Below, piece after piece: positions 52,765-60,879 of a DNA stretch of 64,000 nucleotides (position 1 is its first letter; each line of letters starts with the position of its first letter). The position numbers were made by a program, and so were the translations under genes. Source of the stretch: an uncultured bacterium. Its GTDB lineage: Bacteria; Cyanobacteriota; Vampirovibrionia; Gastranaerophilales; Gastranaerophilaceae. The stretch covers positions 248,001-312,000 of the forward strand of contig CATLLN010000002.1 in the NCBI GenBank assembly GCA_950022695.1. The letters are read 5' to 3'. The notes under the pieces are model-generated. The model worked only from the letters and a program-made list of their open reading frames with translations. It was not told where the DNA came from and did no database searches.

Positions 52765-52779
52765 ATAATTTGTGATAAC

Positions 52780-53766
52780 ATGAATGTTATGAATTTTTCA
52801 AAACAAGAAATTATTGAAATATTACGTGATGATAGCAAAAATAAATGGTTATTTTCGCTTGCAGATCGGGTTCGACGAGAAAATGTTGGTGATGAAGTTC
52901 ATTTGAGGGGTTTGATTGAGTTTTCCAATATTTGTAAAAGCACCTGTAAATATTGCGGTTTACGCTGTGAAAACAAAAATATAGAAAGATATAGAATTCA
53001 TCCGGAGGATGTAATCCATACCGCAGAAAAAGCTGTGGGTATGGGATATAAAACGATAGTTTTGCAATCAGGCGAGGATAAGTTTTTCTCACAAGACATA
53101 ATATGCGAAATTATCAAAGAAATTAAAAAACTTGATACGGCACTTACTTTAAGCATTGGTGAAAGAAGTTTTGAAGAATACAAAGCATTTCGAGATTCGG
53201 GTGCTGACAGGTATTTGATTCGAATAGAAACAACTGATAGAAATTTATATTCACAAATGCATCCGAATATGGGTTTTGATAATCGTGTAAGATGTTTGAA
53301 GGACTTAAAAGCGCTCGGGTTTGAAACCGGAACGGGTTGTCTTGTCGGGCTTCCGGGTCAAACGGTTGAATCTTTGGCAGATGATATTTTATTTTTCAAA
53401 GAAATTGGGGCTGATATGGTGGGTATCGGACCATTTATAGCGCACCCTGATACTCCGCTTAAAGATGAACCAAATGGCGATTTTATACTTGCTTTGAAAG
53501 TTATGGCGCTTACAAGAATTCTGCTTCCTGATATAAATATCCCCGCAACAACTGCTATGGAAACTTTAAATCCCAATGGCAGAATTATTGCACTGCAAAG
53601 CGGAGCTAACGTTGTAATGCCAAACGTTACTGTAACTGAATTTAGGGAAAAATATGAAATTTATCCAGGAAAAGTTGAAATTAGTGACTGTTCACGTGAA
53701 ATAATAGAAGAAAAAATAAATTCTATTGACAGAGTTATAGCATCAGGTTACGGGTTTAGAAAATAA
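52780..53766 (+). CDS. hydE: [FeFe]-hydrogenase maturation radical SAM protein HydE
   Basis: This radical SAM enzyme contributes to the H-cluster of [FeFe] hydrogenases. The cluster motif Cys52-x3-Cys56-x2-Cys59 lies in ICKSTCKYCG, preceded by LRGLIEFSN. VLQSGED, LSIGERS and GTGCLVGLPGQT match the BATS-type HydE/BioB relatives. At 325-328 residues it is a little shorter than HydE of Thermotoga (348). ATGs at 52780 and 52789 are both possible, with no ribosome site at either. No HydF, HydG or hydrogenase gene is in the window. Confidence 0.85.
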   Translation: MNVMNFSKQEIIEILRDDSKNKWLFSLADRVRRENVGDEVHLRGLIEFSNICKSTCKYCGLRCENKNIERYRIHPEDVIHTAEKAVGMGYKTIVLQSGEDKFFSQDIICEIIKEIKKLDTALTLSIGERSFEEYKAFRDSGADRYLIRIETTDRNLYSQMHPNMGFDNRVRCLKDLKALGFETGTGCLVGLPGQTVESLADDILFFKEIGADMVGIGPFIAHPDTPLKDEPNGDFILALKVMALTRILLPDINIPATTAMETLNPNGRIIALQSGANVVMPNVTVTEFREKYEIYPGKVEISDCSREIIEEKINSIDRVIASGYGFRK

Positions 53767-53790
53767 AATATTAAAAAATAATAAAAAAAC

Positions 53791-53821
53791 TTGCTTGATA
53801 GCTGCTATCAAGTTGTAATAT
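53791..53821 (+). promoter_or_regulatory. MerR-type promoter with 19-bp spacer and palindrome
   Basis: TTGCTT (53791-53796) and TAATAT (53816-53821) are 19 bp apart. The palindrome CTTGATAGC-T-GCTATCAAG (53794-53812) fills the spacer. This is the layout of MerR-controlled promoters, and the operon's last gene encodes a MerR-family protein. Confidence 0.65.
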
Positions 53822-53859
53822 TATATTGTTATGATTTTTAAGTATATAAAGGAGAGGTT

Positions 53860-55635
53860 ATGATTTTAGACAAAGTAAATATGCCGAATGATTTGAAGAA
53901 ATTATCACTTGATGAAATGAATGTTCTGGCAGATGAAATGCGTGAACTTATAATAAAAAAAGTTAACACAACAGGTGGGCATATGGGACCGAATTTAGGA
54001 ATTTTAGAAGCCACAGTTGCTTTGCATTATGTTTTTAATTCGCCTGTAGATAAATTTGTTTTTGACGTTTCTCACCAGTGCTATCCGCATAAAATTTTAA
54101 CAGGCAGGAAAGAAGGATTTACAAATCCTGAAAAATACCATGTTTATACAGGTTATACAGCACCGGAAGAAAGCGAACATGATTTATTCAAAATCGGTCA
54201 CACTTCAACATCTGTAAGTTTAGCGGCAGGTGTTGCAAAAGCCCGTGATTTGAAAGGTGAAAAAGCTAATGTTATAGCGCTTATCGGTGACGGTTCGTTA
54301 AGCGGCGGCGAAGCTTTGGAAGGCTTAGATAACGCTGCAGCTTTAGGAAGTAACATTATCATTATTGTTAACGATAATGAAATGTCTATTGCTGAAAATT
54401 ATGGCGGACTATATGATAATTTAAGACTTTTACGTGAAACAAACGGAAAAGCTGAACTTAATTTCTTTAAAACGTTAGGGTTTGATTACTCCTATGTTGA
54501 AGAAGGTAATAATATCGGCGAACTTATAAAAGCATTTGAAGCAGTTAAAGATTCAACAAAACCTGTAGTTGTCCATATTCATACAGAAAAAGGTCACGGG
54601 CTTGAAGCTGCGGTTGCAAATAAAGAAAAATTCCATTGGATTTTACCTGGAACTCTTGATGTAAAAGAAGATTCTGCTGCATCTGCTGTTGAATCTTATG
54701 ATTCGCTTGCAAAAGATTTTATTTTGAATAAAGTTAAAACAGATTGCCGTGCAATTGTTGTAAATGCCGGAACACCTGGTGTTTTTGGATTTGATAAAGA
54801 ATTTAGAAAAACTGTTGGTAAACAATATACTGATGTTGGTATCGCAGAAGAGCATGCTGTTGCTTATTCTTCTGCACTTGCAAAATGCGGTGCAAAACCT
54901 ATTTTTGCGGTTATGAGTTCATTTATTCAAAGAACATACGACCAGATGTCACAAGATATGGCACTAAATAATTCACCTATGACTATGCTTGTTTATTGGG
55001 GCGGAATTTCAGGAGCTGATGCAACACACCTTTGTTCTTTTGATATGTCTTTAATCGGTAATATTCCGAATATTGTTTATCTTGCACCGGCAAATAAAGA
55101 AGAATATTTAGCTATGCTTGAATATTCATACAATCAAAACGATTATCCTGTAGCAATTCGTGTTCCTATGGGCGGACTTGTTTCTACCGGTGTTGCGGAT
55201 AATACAGATTATTCAATGTTGAATAAGTTCAAAGTTGAGGAAAAAGGTGAAAAAATTGCAATTCTTGGACTTGGAAATTTCTTTAAATTAGCTAAGGAAG
55301 TTAAATCCGAACTTAAATCAAGACTTGGAATCGATGCAACTCTGATTAATCCAAGATTTATTACCGGAATTGATGAAGAATTACTTGAAAATCTTAAACA
55401 AGATCATAGTGTTGTTGTAACTTTAGAAGACGGTATTCTTGACGGCGGTTTTGGCGAAAAAGTTTCAAGATTTTACGGTAATTCCGATATGAAAGTTTTG
55501 AACTTTGGAGCTAAAAAAGAGTTTTCTGACAGAGTTCCGTTAGATGAATTATACAGAAGATATCATTTAACTAAAGAACTTATATCAGATGATGTTGAAA
55601 AATGTTTGAAAGAGGCTTGCTGTGTACACAATTAA
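53860..55635 (+). CDS. DXS-like thiamine-diphosphate transketolase-family enzyme (591 aa)
   Basis: The layout is that of 1-deoxy-D-xylulose-5-phosphate synthase: a ThDP-binding domain (GGHMGPNLGI near 39, IGDGSLSGGEALEGLDNAAA near 147, then NDNEMSI), a Pyr domain (VGIAEEHAVAYSSALAKCGA near 328) and a transketolase C-terminal domain (from about 465). It is 25-40 residues shorter than housekeeping DXS. In place of the usual DRAGxxGxDGxTHxG it has YWGGISGADATHLCSF, so substrate choice may differ. It is therefore a DXS-like paralogue rather than a sure dxs. AAAGGAGAGG lies before the ATG. It overlaps merR by 14 bp and sits behind a MerR-type promoter. Confidence 0.8.
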   Translation: MILDKVNMPNDLKKLSLDEMNVLADEMRELIIKKVNTTGGHMGPNLGILEATVALHYVFNSPVDKFVFDVSHQCYPHKILTGRKEGFTNPEKYHVYTGYTAPEESEHDLFKIGHTSTSVSLAAGVAKARDLKGEKANVIALIGDGSLSGGEALEGLDNAAALGSNIIIIVNDNEMSIAENYGGLYDNLRLLRETNGKAELNFFKTLGFDYSYVEEGNNIGELIKAFEAVKDSTKPVVVHIHTEKGHGLEAAVANKEKFHWILPGTLDVKEDSAASAVESYDSLAKDFILNKVKTDCRAIVVNAGTPGVFGFDKEFRKTVGKQYTDVGIAEEHAVAYSSALAKCGAKPIFAVMSSFIQRTYDQMSQDMALNNSPMTMLVYWGGISGADATHLCSFDMSLIGNIPNIVYLAPANKEEYLAMLEYSYNQNDYPVAIRVPMGGLVSTGVADNTDYSMLNKFKVEEKGEKIAILGLGNFFKLAKEVKSELKSRLGIDATLINPRFITGIDEELLENLKQDHSVVVTLEDGILDGGFGEKVSRFYGNSDMKVLNFGAKKEFSDRVPLDELYRRYHLTKELISDDVEKCLKEACCVHN

Positions 55636-56029
55636 AGAAGTTTCAGAAATTATGGAAGTCTCTGAACATACTCTGAGGTTCTGGGCAAAAAGCGGATTTT
55701 TCCCGTTTATTACGCGGGATAAGAATAACAACCGTCAGTTTTCAGAAGATGATTTGGGCTGGGTAAGAATTGTTAAATGTCTGCGCTCCGTTGGAACAGA
55801 TAATAAATCAATAAAAAAATATGTTGATTTATGTATTGTTGGAGATTCTACAATAAAAGAGCGATATGATATTATACGCTCTACAAAAGAAAAAGCTCTT
55901 CAACAAATGCAGGAACTTAAAACACAATTGGAACTTTTAGATTATAAAGAAAAGTTTTATGAAAATCTTATTGAAAATAATCTCGAAGATATTTGGAATC
56001 CAATGAATAATAAAATGCAGAAAGTATAA
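55622..56029 (+). CDS. MerR-family transcriptional regulator (135 aa)
   Basis: The N-terminal winged HTH (YTIKEVSEIMEVSEHTLRFW, then AKSGFFPFITRDKNNNRQFS, residues 2-42) is followed by a coiled-coil dimer helix (about 78-125). The effector-binding tail is short, like NolA/SkgA-type or MlrA-like members. The start is GTG at 55622, 14 bp inside the DXS-like gene, so the two are cotranslated. It probably controls its own operon through the palindrome at 53794. The signal sensed is unknown; no Cys cluster for metal is seen. Confidence 0.85.
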   Translation: MYTIKEVSEIMEVSEHTLRFWAKSGFFPFITRDKNNNRQFSEDDLGWVRIVKCLRSVGTDNKSIKKYVDLCIVGDSTIKERYDIIRSTKEKALQQMQELKTQLELLDYKEKFYENLIENNLEDIWNPMNNKMQKV

Positions 56030-56032
56030 TAT

Positions 56033-56069
56033 AAAGATGTCGCCGGCTTAAAAAGCCGGCGACATCTTT
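56033..56069. terminator. Terminator after merR
   Basis: AAAGATGTCGCCGGCT and AGCCGGCGACATCTTT form a perfect 16-bp stem with a TAAAA loop. It can act on both convergent genes. Confidence 0.92.
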
Positions 56070-56076
56070 TATAATT

Positions 56077-56355
56077 TTACTTATTAGCAAAGATTGCTTT
56101 AGCACGGTTAACAATTTTATTGTACTCAGGTTTTAAATTTTTTATAATTGCATGATTTTTTTCTGCAAATTTCCCGAAAAGAAAAACATTTATCATATCC
56201 ACAAATACTATTTTGTTACCCTGTTTTGCATGATTATATCCCAAAGAACAAGCGATAAAAACGTTAGCTGCAGAAAATGCTCTGATTTTCTGGGCATTTC
56301 TATACTGTCTTGTGATTGCTGTTCCTGATTTTAAATTTAAAACTTTTCTTATCAT
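56077..56355 (-). CDS. Small basic unknown protein (92 aa)
   Basis: The family is not recognised. It is Lys/Arg/Asn-rich with a hydrophobic middle (about 30-62: FSAANVFIACSLGYNHAKQG, then KIVFVDMINVFLFGKFA) that might pair with a membrane, and a basic helical tail (YNKIVNRAKAIFANK). It has no clear ribosome site; the ATG at 56355 is the most upstream in frame. It shares a terminator with merR. The 215 bases upstream (56356-56570) show nothing beyond the tRNA terminator. Confidence 0.55.
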   Translation of the reverse strand: MIRKVLNLKSGTAITRQYRNAQKIRAFSAANVFIACSLGYNHAKQGNKIVFVDMINVFLFGKFAEKNHAIIKNLKPEYNKIVNRAKAIFANK

Positions 56356-56530
56356 AATTTTTATGTCACGTTAATAATCCATTCTTCGCTATATTTAACG
56401 CATTCCTTATTCCATATGTGGTATAACTAAATTTAAATAATGAATCCCTTTTAAAGTTAATTTATAGTAACAGCTTGTGATTGTCAATAATAGAGGTATA
56501 TTTTGAATTTAAAGATTTACAATAACAAAT

Positions 56531-56564
56531 AAAAATACCTTCAACAAATATTGAAGGTATTTTT
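56531..56564 (-). terminator. Terminator of tRNA-Gln
   Basis: AAAAATACCTTCAA and TTGAAGGTATTTTT form a perfect 14-bp stem, 7 bases beyond the tRNA 3' end. Confidence 0.88.
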
Positions 56565-56570
56565 ATAACT

Positions 56571-56643
56571 CTGGGGCGGAAGGATTCGAACCTCCGGGAT
56601 GGCTGGACCAAAACCAGCTGCCTTACCACTTGGCGACGCCCCA
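56571..56643 (-). tRNA. tRNA-Gln, anticodon TTG
   Basis: On the minus strand it folds as a cloverleaf: acceptor TGGGGCG/CGCCCCA with discriminator G, D arm GCCAAGTGGTAAGGC, anticodon stem GCTGG/CCAGC with loop TTTTGGT (anticodon TTG, reading CAA), and T arm with GGTTCGAATCC. The sequence is close to bacterial tRNA-Gln. CCA is not encoded and must be added by nucleotidyltransferase. Confidence 0.95.
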
Positions 56644-56665
56644 ATATTTATTGGTCACATTTATT

Positions 56666-56693
56666 ATTCTATATGGTAAAAATTTATTGTCAA
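56666..56693 (-). promoter_or_regulatory. Promoter of tRNA-Gln
   Basis: On the minus strand TTGACA (56688-56693), a 16-bp spacer and TAGAAT (56666-56671) lie 22 bases before the tRNA. Confidence 0.65.
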
Positions 56694-56737
56694 TATTTTA
56701 TTTGAAAAATATTTTAGTATTATGATTATTGAATAAA

Positions 56738-57049
56738 TTAACAAATAATATTTTTTAATACTTTACCTAGATAATAGGTTACGATAGAGCTTCCGGGTAT
56801 TGGACTGAAAAATGTTGTACCTGCCATTATCCCCGGAAGATGAGGAGCTACCCCTTTTTTTAAGGTTGTTGCACTTATGATTCCGGCTTTTTCTATGTAA
56901 CTTTTATTCTGTATTTTGGCAAGGCGTGAACCTTGCTGCCAACCGTTTAAAATATCTATAGGCATATGTTTTACCTTTACTATATCTTTGGTAATTGTTT
57001 TAGATTGGTTTATTCCATATTTGAAAAGTGAATTAATTATTTTTGACAC
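56738..57049 (-). CDS. Small unknown protein (103 aa), GTG start
   Basis: The family is not recognised. It is Lys/Ile-rich, with a C-terminal weakly hydrophobic stretch (about 65-100, APHLPGIMAGTTFFSPIPGS, ending YYLGKVLKNIIC) that could lie on a membrane. The start is GTG at 57049, with AAGGG 8-9 bases upstream. It is divergent from the VWA operon with a 140-bp gap. Confidence 0.55.
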   Translation of the reverse strand: MSKIINSLFKYGINQSKTITKDIVKVKHMPIDILNGWQQGSRLAKIQNKSYIEKAGIISATTLKKGVAPHLPGIMAGTTFFSPIPGSSIVTYYLGKVLKNIIC

Positions 57050-57189
57050 AATACTAACCCTTGATTTTCTATCTTAATAATATAAAAGTTATTTTTGTCA
57101 ATTAATTGCGTTTTACTTTGCTTTTGTAACTTTTCTTTTACACCATTTAAATGATTAACTAAATTGGAATTTTATGATATTTTTTAATT

Positions 57190-57855
57190 ATGAATAATAC
57201 GCTTAAAATTATATTATTTGCAGCTGCATTTTTTATATTTATTTCACTGTGCATATTTGGGTTGTCAAAGTTAAAAGTTGATGATTTTCATAAAGCTGCA
57301 GTAATTTTTGTTGTGGATTCTTCCGCATCTAATTATAAGAATTTACCAGCTCAAAAGATGTTGATAAGACAGTTATGCTCTATGCTTGACCCTGAAGACC
57401 ATATAAAAATTCTAAGAGTTTCACAAGAGTCATATTTAATATATGAGGGTTCTCCTCAGTCAAGTGCTGATGTTAGAAAATCAATGGAAAAATTTACTCA
57501 ACTTGATTCAAATGAATATGGTACGGCATACGGACTTGCTTTGAAAAAAGCATTTAATCATGCTTTAACCAAAAATAAGGAAGATTTTATTCCTGCTGTT
57601 GTTGTAATAGGTGATCTTGAAAATGAAGGAGATATATCTAAACAAATAGATTGGGAAACCTTACCTGAAGAAGTTTCTAATGTTAAAAATCAAGCAGATG
57701 ATTTTGCTATGATGTTTTTATATGCTTCTCCTGAAAAATTAGATATGGTAAAAGAAAAGCTTGGGCCTGTACTTGGAGAAAATAAACTTATAATTGGTAA
57801 TGAAACTGCTTCAAATAGAGTTTTAAGACAATTTTTAGCTGCAATTGGAAGGTAA
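57190..57855 (+). CDS. Membrane-anchored VWA-domain-like protein (221 aa)
   Basis: One N-terminal membrane helix (about 5-24, IILFAAAFFIFISLCIFGLS) is followed by a von Willebrand factor A-like domain: AAVIFVVDSSASNYKNLPAQ (about 37-56) holds the DxSxS metal site, QLCSMLDPEDHIKILRVSQ near 67 and AVVVIGDLENEGDIS near 137 fit the later strands. Such domains bind protein partners through a metal ion. The C-terminal 60 residues lack a clear motif. It is first of three closely spaced genes, 6 bases before the FHA-like membrane protein. There is no ribosome site at the ATG. Confidence 0.72.
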   Translation: MNNTLKIILFAAAFFIFISLCIFGLSKLKVDDFHKAAVIFVVDSSASNYKNLPAQKMLIRQLCSMLDPEDHIKILRVSQESYLIYEGSPQSSADVRKSMEKFTQLDSNEYGTAYGLALKKAFNHALTKNKEDFIPAVVVIGDLENEGDISKQIDWETLPEEVSNVKNQADDFAMMFLYASPEKLDMVKEKLGPVLGENKLIIGNETASNRVLRQFLAAIGR

Positions 57856-57861
57856 AATTAT

Positions 57862-59433
57862 ATGAAGGTTGTTGTAAAATACGGTAATTTATCAAAAGAA
57901 TTTGATAATCAAGAAACAATAACTATAGGTAATAAAAACTGTGATATCATTATCTCAGAGTTCTCAGATGATGAAATATTAAAACTTGTTTATGCAGAAA
58001 AATATAATAATTATGTTTTGATGAATGTATCTCAAAGCAGAGAAATCTTGTGTAATAATAAGGTGTTTTCAAAAATCCTTGTAAATAAGAATTTCATAAT
58101 ATCTTCTAATAAAATTTCAGGAAATATTGAAGTTGAAGTAGAAGTTCCGGTAAAAACATCTGTTGCTGTCGGTGGACGTAATTCAGGTAGTGATATTTCT
58201 TTATCACAATACGTACCTGTTCAAGATAATGATATTTTTGGCAATATTGAAAAACAAAGAATTACTATTATTAAAGAAATAGGGTCTAAAATTCTTGAGT
58301 ATAAAAATAATATAAAATCAACAGGCATAACGTTATTTGTTTTAAATGCTGCAATGGTTATTTTGTCAATTGTTTCGGCTTTTGGAATAACTAATTTTTT
58401 ACTTGGTTTTAAAATAGATAATACATCATCTGTTTTAAATTTAACTACTAATTTTGGTTTTTTATTCTGTGTTAGTGCTATTTTGTGTGCAGTTTGTACG
58501 ATTTTGAAGCAGGGTGTATGTTCTTTATTAGAGTTTTCTGTAAATAAAAAATTCGGAGAGACAAATATTGCACAGAAATTTGTTGTCGGAATATCATCAT
58601 TTTTCTTATTTGTAGTATATGTATTAAATTTATTTTATTACAAAGCAATACCTGGTTTTGTTGCAGCTTCGCTTTTTATTTCACTATTATTTGTTGGAGG
58701 CTTAGCTATTGTAACTGTTGGTGGCGGGTATTTTAAATTTCAATCAAAACTTTATCAAAAACAACTGACAAATTGTGAATATAGAGAGGATTTTGAGTCT
58801 GTAATGAAAAATTATAGAAAATTGATCTCAGTATATATAAATAAATTAAGTCAGAATAAAATTAATACGATTAAAAGTAATCTTGTAAATAATCAATTAA
58901 AAATGGTAATGGAAGTGTTTATAGGACTAGTAACATCTCCTTTTTTAGCTTACGGTGTTTCAAACACATTAGCAAGTTGTTTTCCGGAAGCTGCAAATTG
59001 GGTTAGAATTTCCGGTTTAAGATTTTCTCCTATATTTTTAACTCTTTCTACTTTTTTGATTATTTTTGCATTTTTCTCTTTTGTACGAGCATTTGCTATT
59101 GGTAAACAAATAAAAGGATCTGAGATAATCAAATTTGACGGATTTCATGATTATTCCACTCACGGAGTTAATGTATTGGGACTGGATTCAATGAGAAACC
59201 TTGAACGTGAGAAAAAAGTCGTGATGTTTATTGCATGTTTTATAATAATGATAGAATTTACAATGAATGTCTCATATTTTGTAACTGAAATAGGTGGAGA
59301 TATTCAAGGAATGTTTTTGAGTTTTGTAACTGCTCTTGTTCCGACTGCTCTTTTGATTGCGGAAACTCATATGCTTAGTGCTACTATGCATAAAATTAAC
59401 AATTATAATGAATTATTAGCTGCTTTGGATTAG
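57862..59433 (+). CDS. Polytopic membrane protein with FHA-like N-terminal domain (523 aa)
   Basis: Residues about 1-100 resemble a forkhead-associated domain (VVVKYGNLSKEFDNQETITI, then GNKNCDIIISEFSDDE), but the Arg and Ser/His that bind phosphothreonine in classical FHA domains are not evident, so phosphopeptide binding is doubtful. From about 150 come seven or eight hydrophobic helices (for example ITLFVLNAAMVILSIVSAFG, FVVGISSFFLFVVYVLNLFY and MFIACFIIMIEFTMNVSYF). No transporter or secretion family is recognised. It sits between the VWA-like and TonB-like genes, 6 bases from each. Confidence 0.68.
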   Translation: MKVVVKYGNLSKEFDNQETITIGNKNCDIIISEFSDDEILKLVYAEKYNNYVLMNVSQSREILCNNKVFSKILVNKNFIISSNKISGNIEVEVEVPVKTSVAVGGRNSGSDISLSQYVPVQDNDIFGNIEKQRITIIKEIGSKILEYKNNIKSTGITLFVLNAAMVILSIVSAFGITNFLLGFKIDNTSSVLNLTTNFGFLFCVSAILCAVCTILKQGVCSLLEFSVNKKFGETNIAQKFVVGISSFFLFVVYVLNLFYYKAIPGFVAASLFISLLFVGGLAIVTVGGGYFKFQSKLYQKQLTNCEYREDFESVMKNYRKLISVYINKLSQNKINTIKSNLVNNQLKMVMEVFIGLVTSPFLAYGVSNTLASCFPEAANWVRISGLRFSPIFLTLSTFLIIFAFFSFVRAFAIGKQIKGSEIIKFDGFHDYSTHGVNVLGLDSMRNLEREKKVVMFIACFIIMIEFTMNVSYFVTEIGGDIQGMFLSFVTALVPTALLIAETHMLSATMHKINNYNELLAALD

Positions 59434-59439
59434 TTATTT

Positions 59440-60294
59440 ATGAATAAAAGTTTATGGTTTATTTGTGCAATTTTATTTGTGTTAGTAACAGTATTTGTTA
59501 TAGCATCTGATAGTTCAGTACCCGGACGCAGAGTTCGATTTTCAAATCAAGCGTTTGAAATAAACAATACAAATAATGAAATAGTTAATGATTCTAATAC
59601 AAAAATTAATTTCGGCAGTTCAAATATAAAAAATAAAAATATAAAAACAGATGAAAAAGAAATAAAGTTGAGTTCTGTAGATACACAAAATCAAAATATT
59701 GATTATAATAATTCATCAGGTTTTTCTATTCAAGAGAATGAAATTGAACATATTAACGCTGAATATTCTAACCAAGAGACTGAAATACAAAATCATAATA
59801 ATTTAAATTATAAAAATTTGGATTATAGTGATTTAGATTCACGTATAGAGCAGGCTAAAAAAATTACTTCTGACCCGGTTGATGTTAGTAACAAACCGTT
59901 TAGAATTATGCCAAAGAATAAATATACTTATAAAAATATAGATTGGAATACGTGGAAAAGTAACTTTGTTAATGCAATTTTGGATGAAAGCGTACGCATT
60001 AAAGAACTTGATAATTATCCTAACGGTTCGTGGTTTTATTATCAGTTTAATGTAGATACAGAAGGACGAATTTCTGACATTATTGTAAAATCAATGCACC
60101 TCAGCTTTGATGATAAACAGAAGATAATCGAACTCATTAAAAGTTTTGAATATTCTGAGTTAACAATATTTCCTCATAATACAAAGCGTAAAATAGCCAA
60201 GGTGTCTGCAGTGTTAATGCTTTCTAACGAAACCGAGTATTCGCGTCCGAATAATTTTAATGATTTTGAGCAGGTAAAAATAAAATTAGATTAA
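59440..60294 (+). CDS. Membrane-anchored protein with TonB-like C-terminal domain (284 aa)
   Basis: A membrane helix (about 4-22, LWFICAILFVLVTVFVIAS) is followed by an Asn/Ile/Glu-rich linker (25-150) and a domain at about 165-275 with the TonB/TolA C-terminal pattern: FVNAILDESVRIKELDNYPN, WFYYQFNVDTEGRISDIIVK, then a helix and ISAVLML-like strand. In TonB/TolA such a domain reaches across the periplasm to outer-membrane partners. No ExbB/D is adjacent; the VWA and FHA-like membrane proteins would take their place. The 3' end overlaps the convergent gene by 9 bp. Confidence 0.7.
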   Translation: MNKSLWFICAILFVLVTVFVIASDSSVPGRRVRFSNQAFEINNTNNEIVNDSNTKINFGSSNIKNKNIKTDEKEIKLSSVDTQNQNIDYNNSSGFSIQENEIEHINAEYSNQETEIQNHNNLNYKNLDYSDLDSRIEQAKKITSDPVDVSNKPFRIMPKNKYTYKNIDWNTWKSNFVNAILDESVRIKELDNYPNGSWFYYQFNVDTEGRISDIIVKSMHLSFDDKQKIIELIKSFEYSELTIFPHNTKRKIAKVSAVLMLSNETEYSRPNNFNDFEQVKIKLD

Positions 60295-60723
60295 TTTTCT
60301 TTTTAATAATTTGCTCAAAACATCCATGAACCATTTGTCTGCACGAAGTTCTGCCAAGTTTGCGTAATTCTTTTTAACGGGTTCAAAGTCTCTTCTGAAA
60401 AGATTTAAAGTAATGCCTTTTAGGCTGTTTCCAATTTCGTCAAAAAACACCAAAACATCAGCTTTGGGTACGGTTAAGTTAATAACTTGTGTTGCTAACT
60501 TTGGTTCATCTTTTGTTCCGATATTTCTCATTTGTCTGATAAGAGTCATATTAGGGTCGGTATCTAATCTTTGAGTAATTTTATTCATGTAATCTTTTCC
60601 GCGGTAAACACTAATTTTTCTGCGGCCATTAAAGTTCTCGAGCTTTCTTTCAGTACCAACTTCCATATGTTTAAATAAGTAGTTCAAATGATCTTCTGCA
60701 CTGACAGGTCTAACGTAACTCAT
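60286..60723 (-). CDS. Unknown protein (145 aa)
   Basis: The family is not recognised. It is basic at both ends (KLENFNGRRKISVYRGKDYM near 28-47 and KWFMDVLSKLLKRKLI at the end), with a central beta-like KLATQVINLTVPKADVLVFF. No membrane or signal segment is seen. The ATG at 60723 follows AAAGGA by 7 bases; an in-frame TTG five codons upstream lies just before that site. It is divergent from the TPR-glycosyltransferase gene, and a perfect 24-bp palindrome lies between them. Confidence 0.6.
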   Translation of the reverse strand: MSYVRPVSAEDHLNYLFKHMEVGTERKLENFNGRRKISVYRGKDYMNKITQRLDTDPNMTLIRQMRNIGTKDEPKLATQVINLTVPKADVLVFFDEIGNSLKGITLNLFRRDFEPVKKNYANLAELRADKWFMDVLSKLLKRKLI

Positions 60724-60805
60724 TTTATGTCCTTTCAAAATAGGTATGCATTTAGTTGTTATGTATAATAACCGTAAAAAATTATTTTTGCTATCTTTTT
60801 CTTGT

Positions 60806-60829
60806 AAATATTACAAATTTGTAATATTT
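60806..60829. promoter_or_regulatory. Perfect 24-bp palindrome between divergent genes
   Basis: AAATATTACAAA and TTTGTAATATTT are perfect 12-bp arms without spacer, in the gap between genes starting at 60723 (minus) and 60880 (plus). It is a good operator candidate for a dimeric repressor. Confidence 0.6.
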
Positions 60830-60879
60830 TCGTGTAGTTATATTAAGAAAAATTTTTCGCAATATGATATTATTATTTT

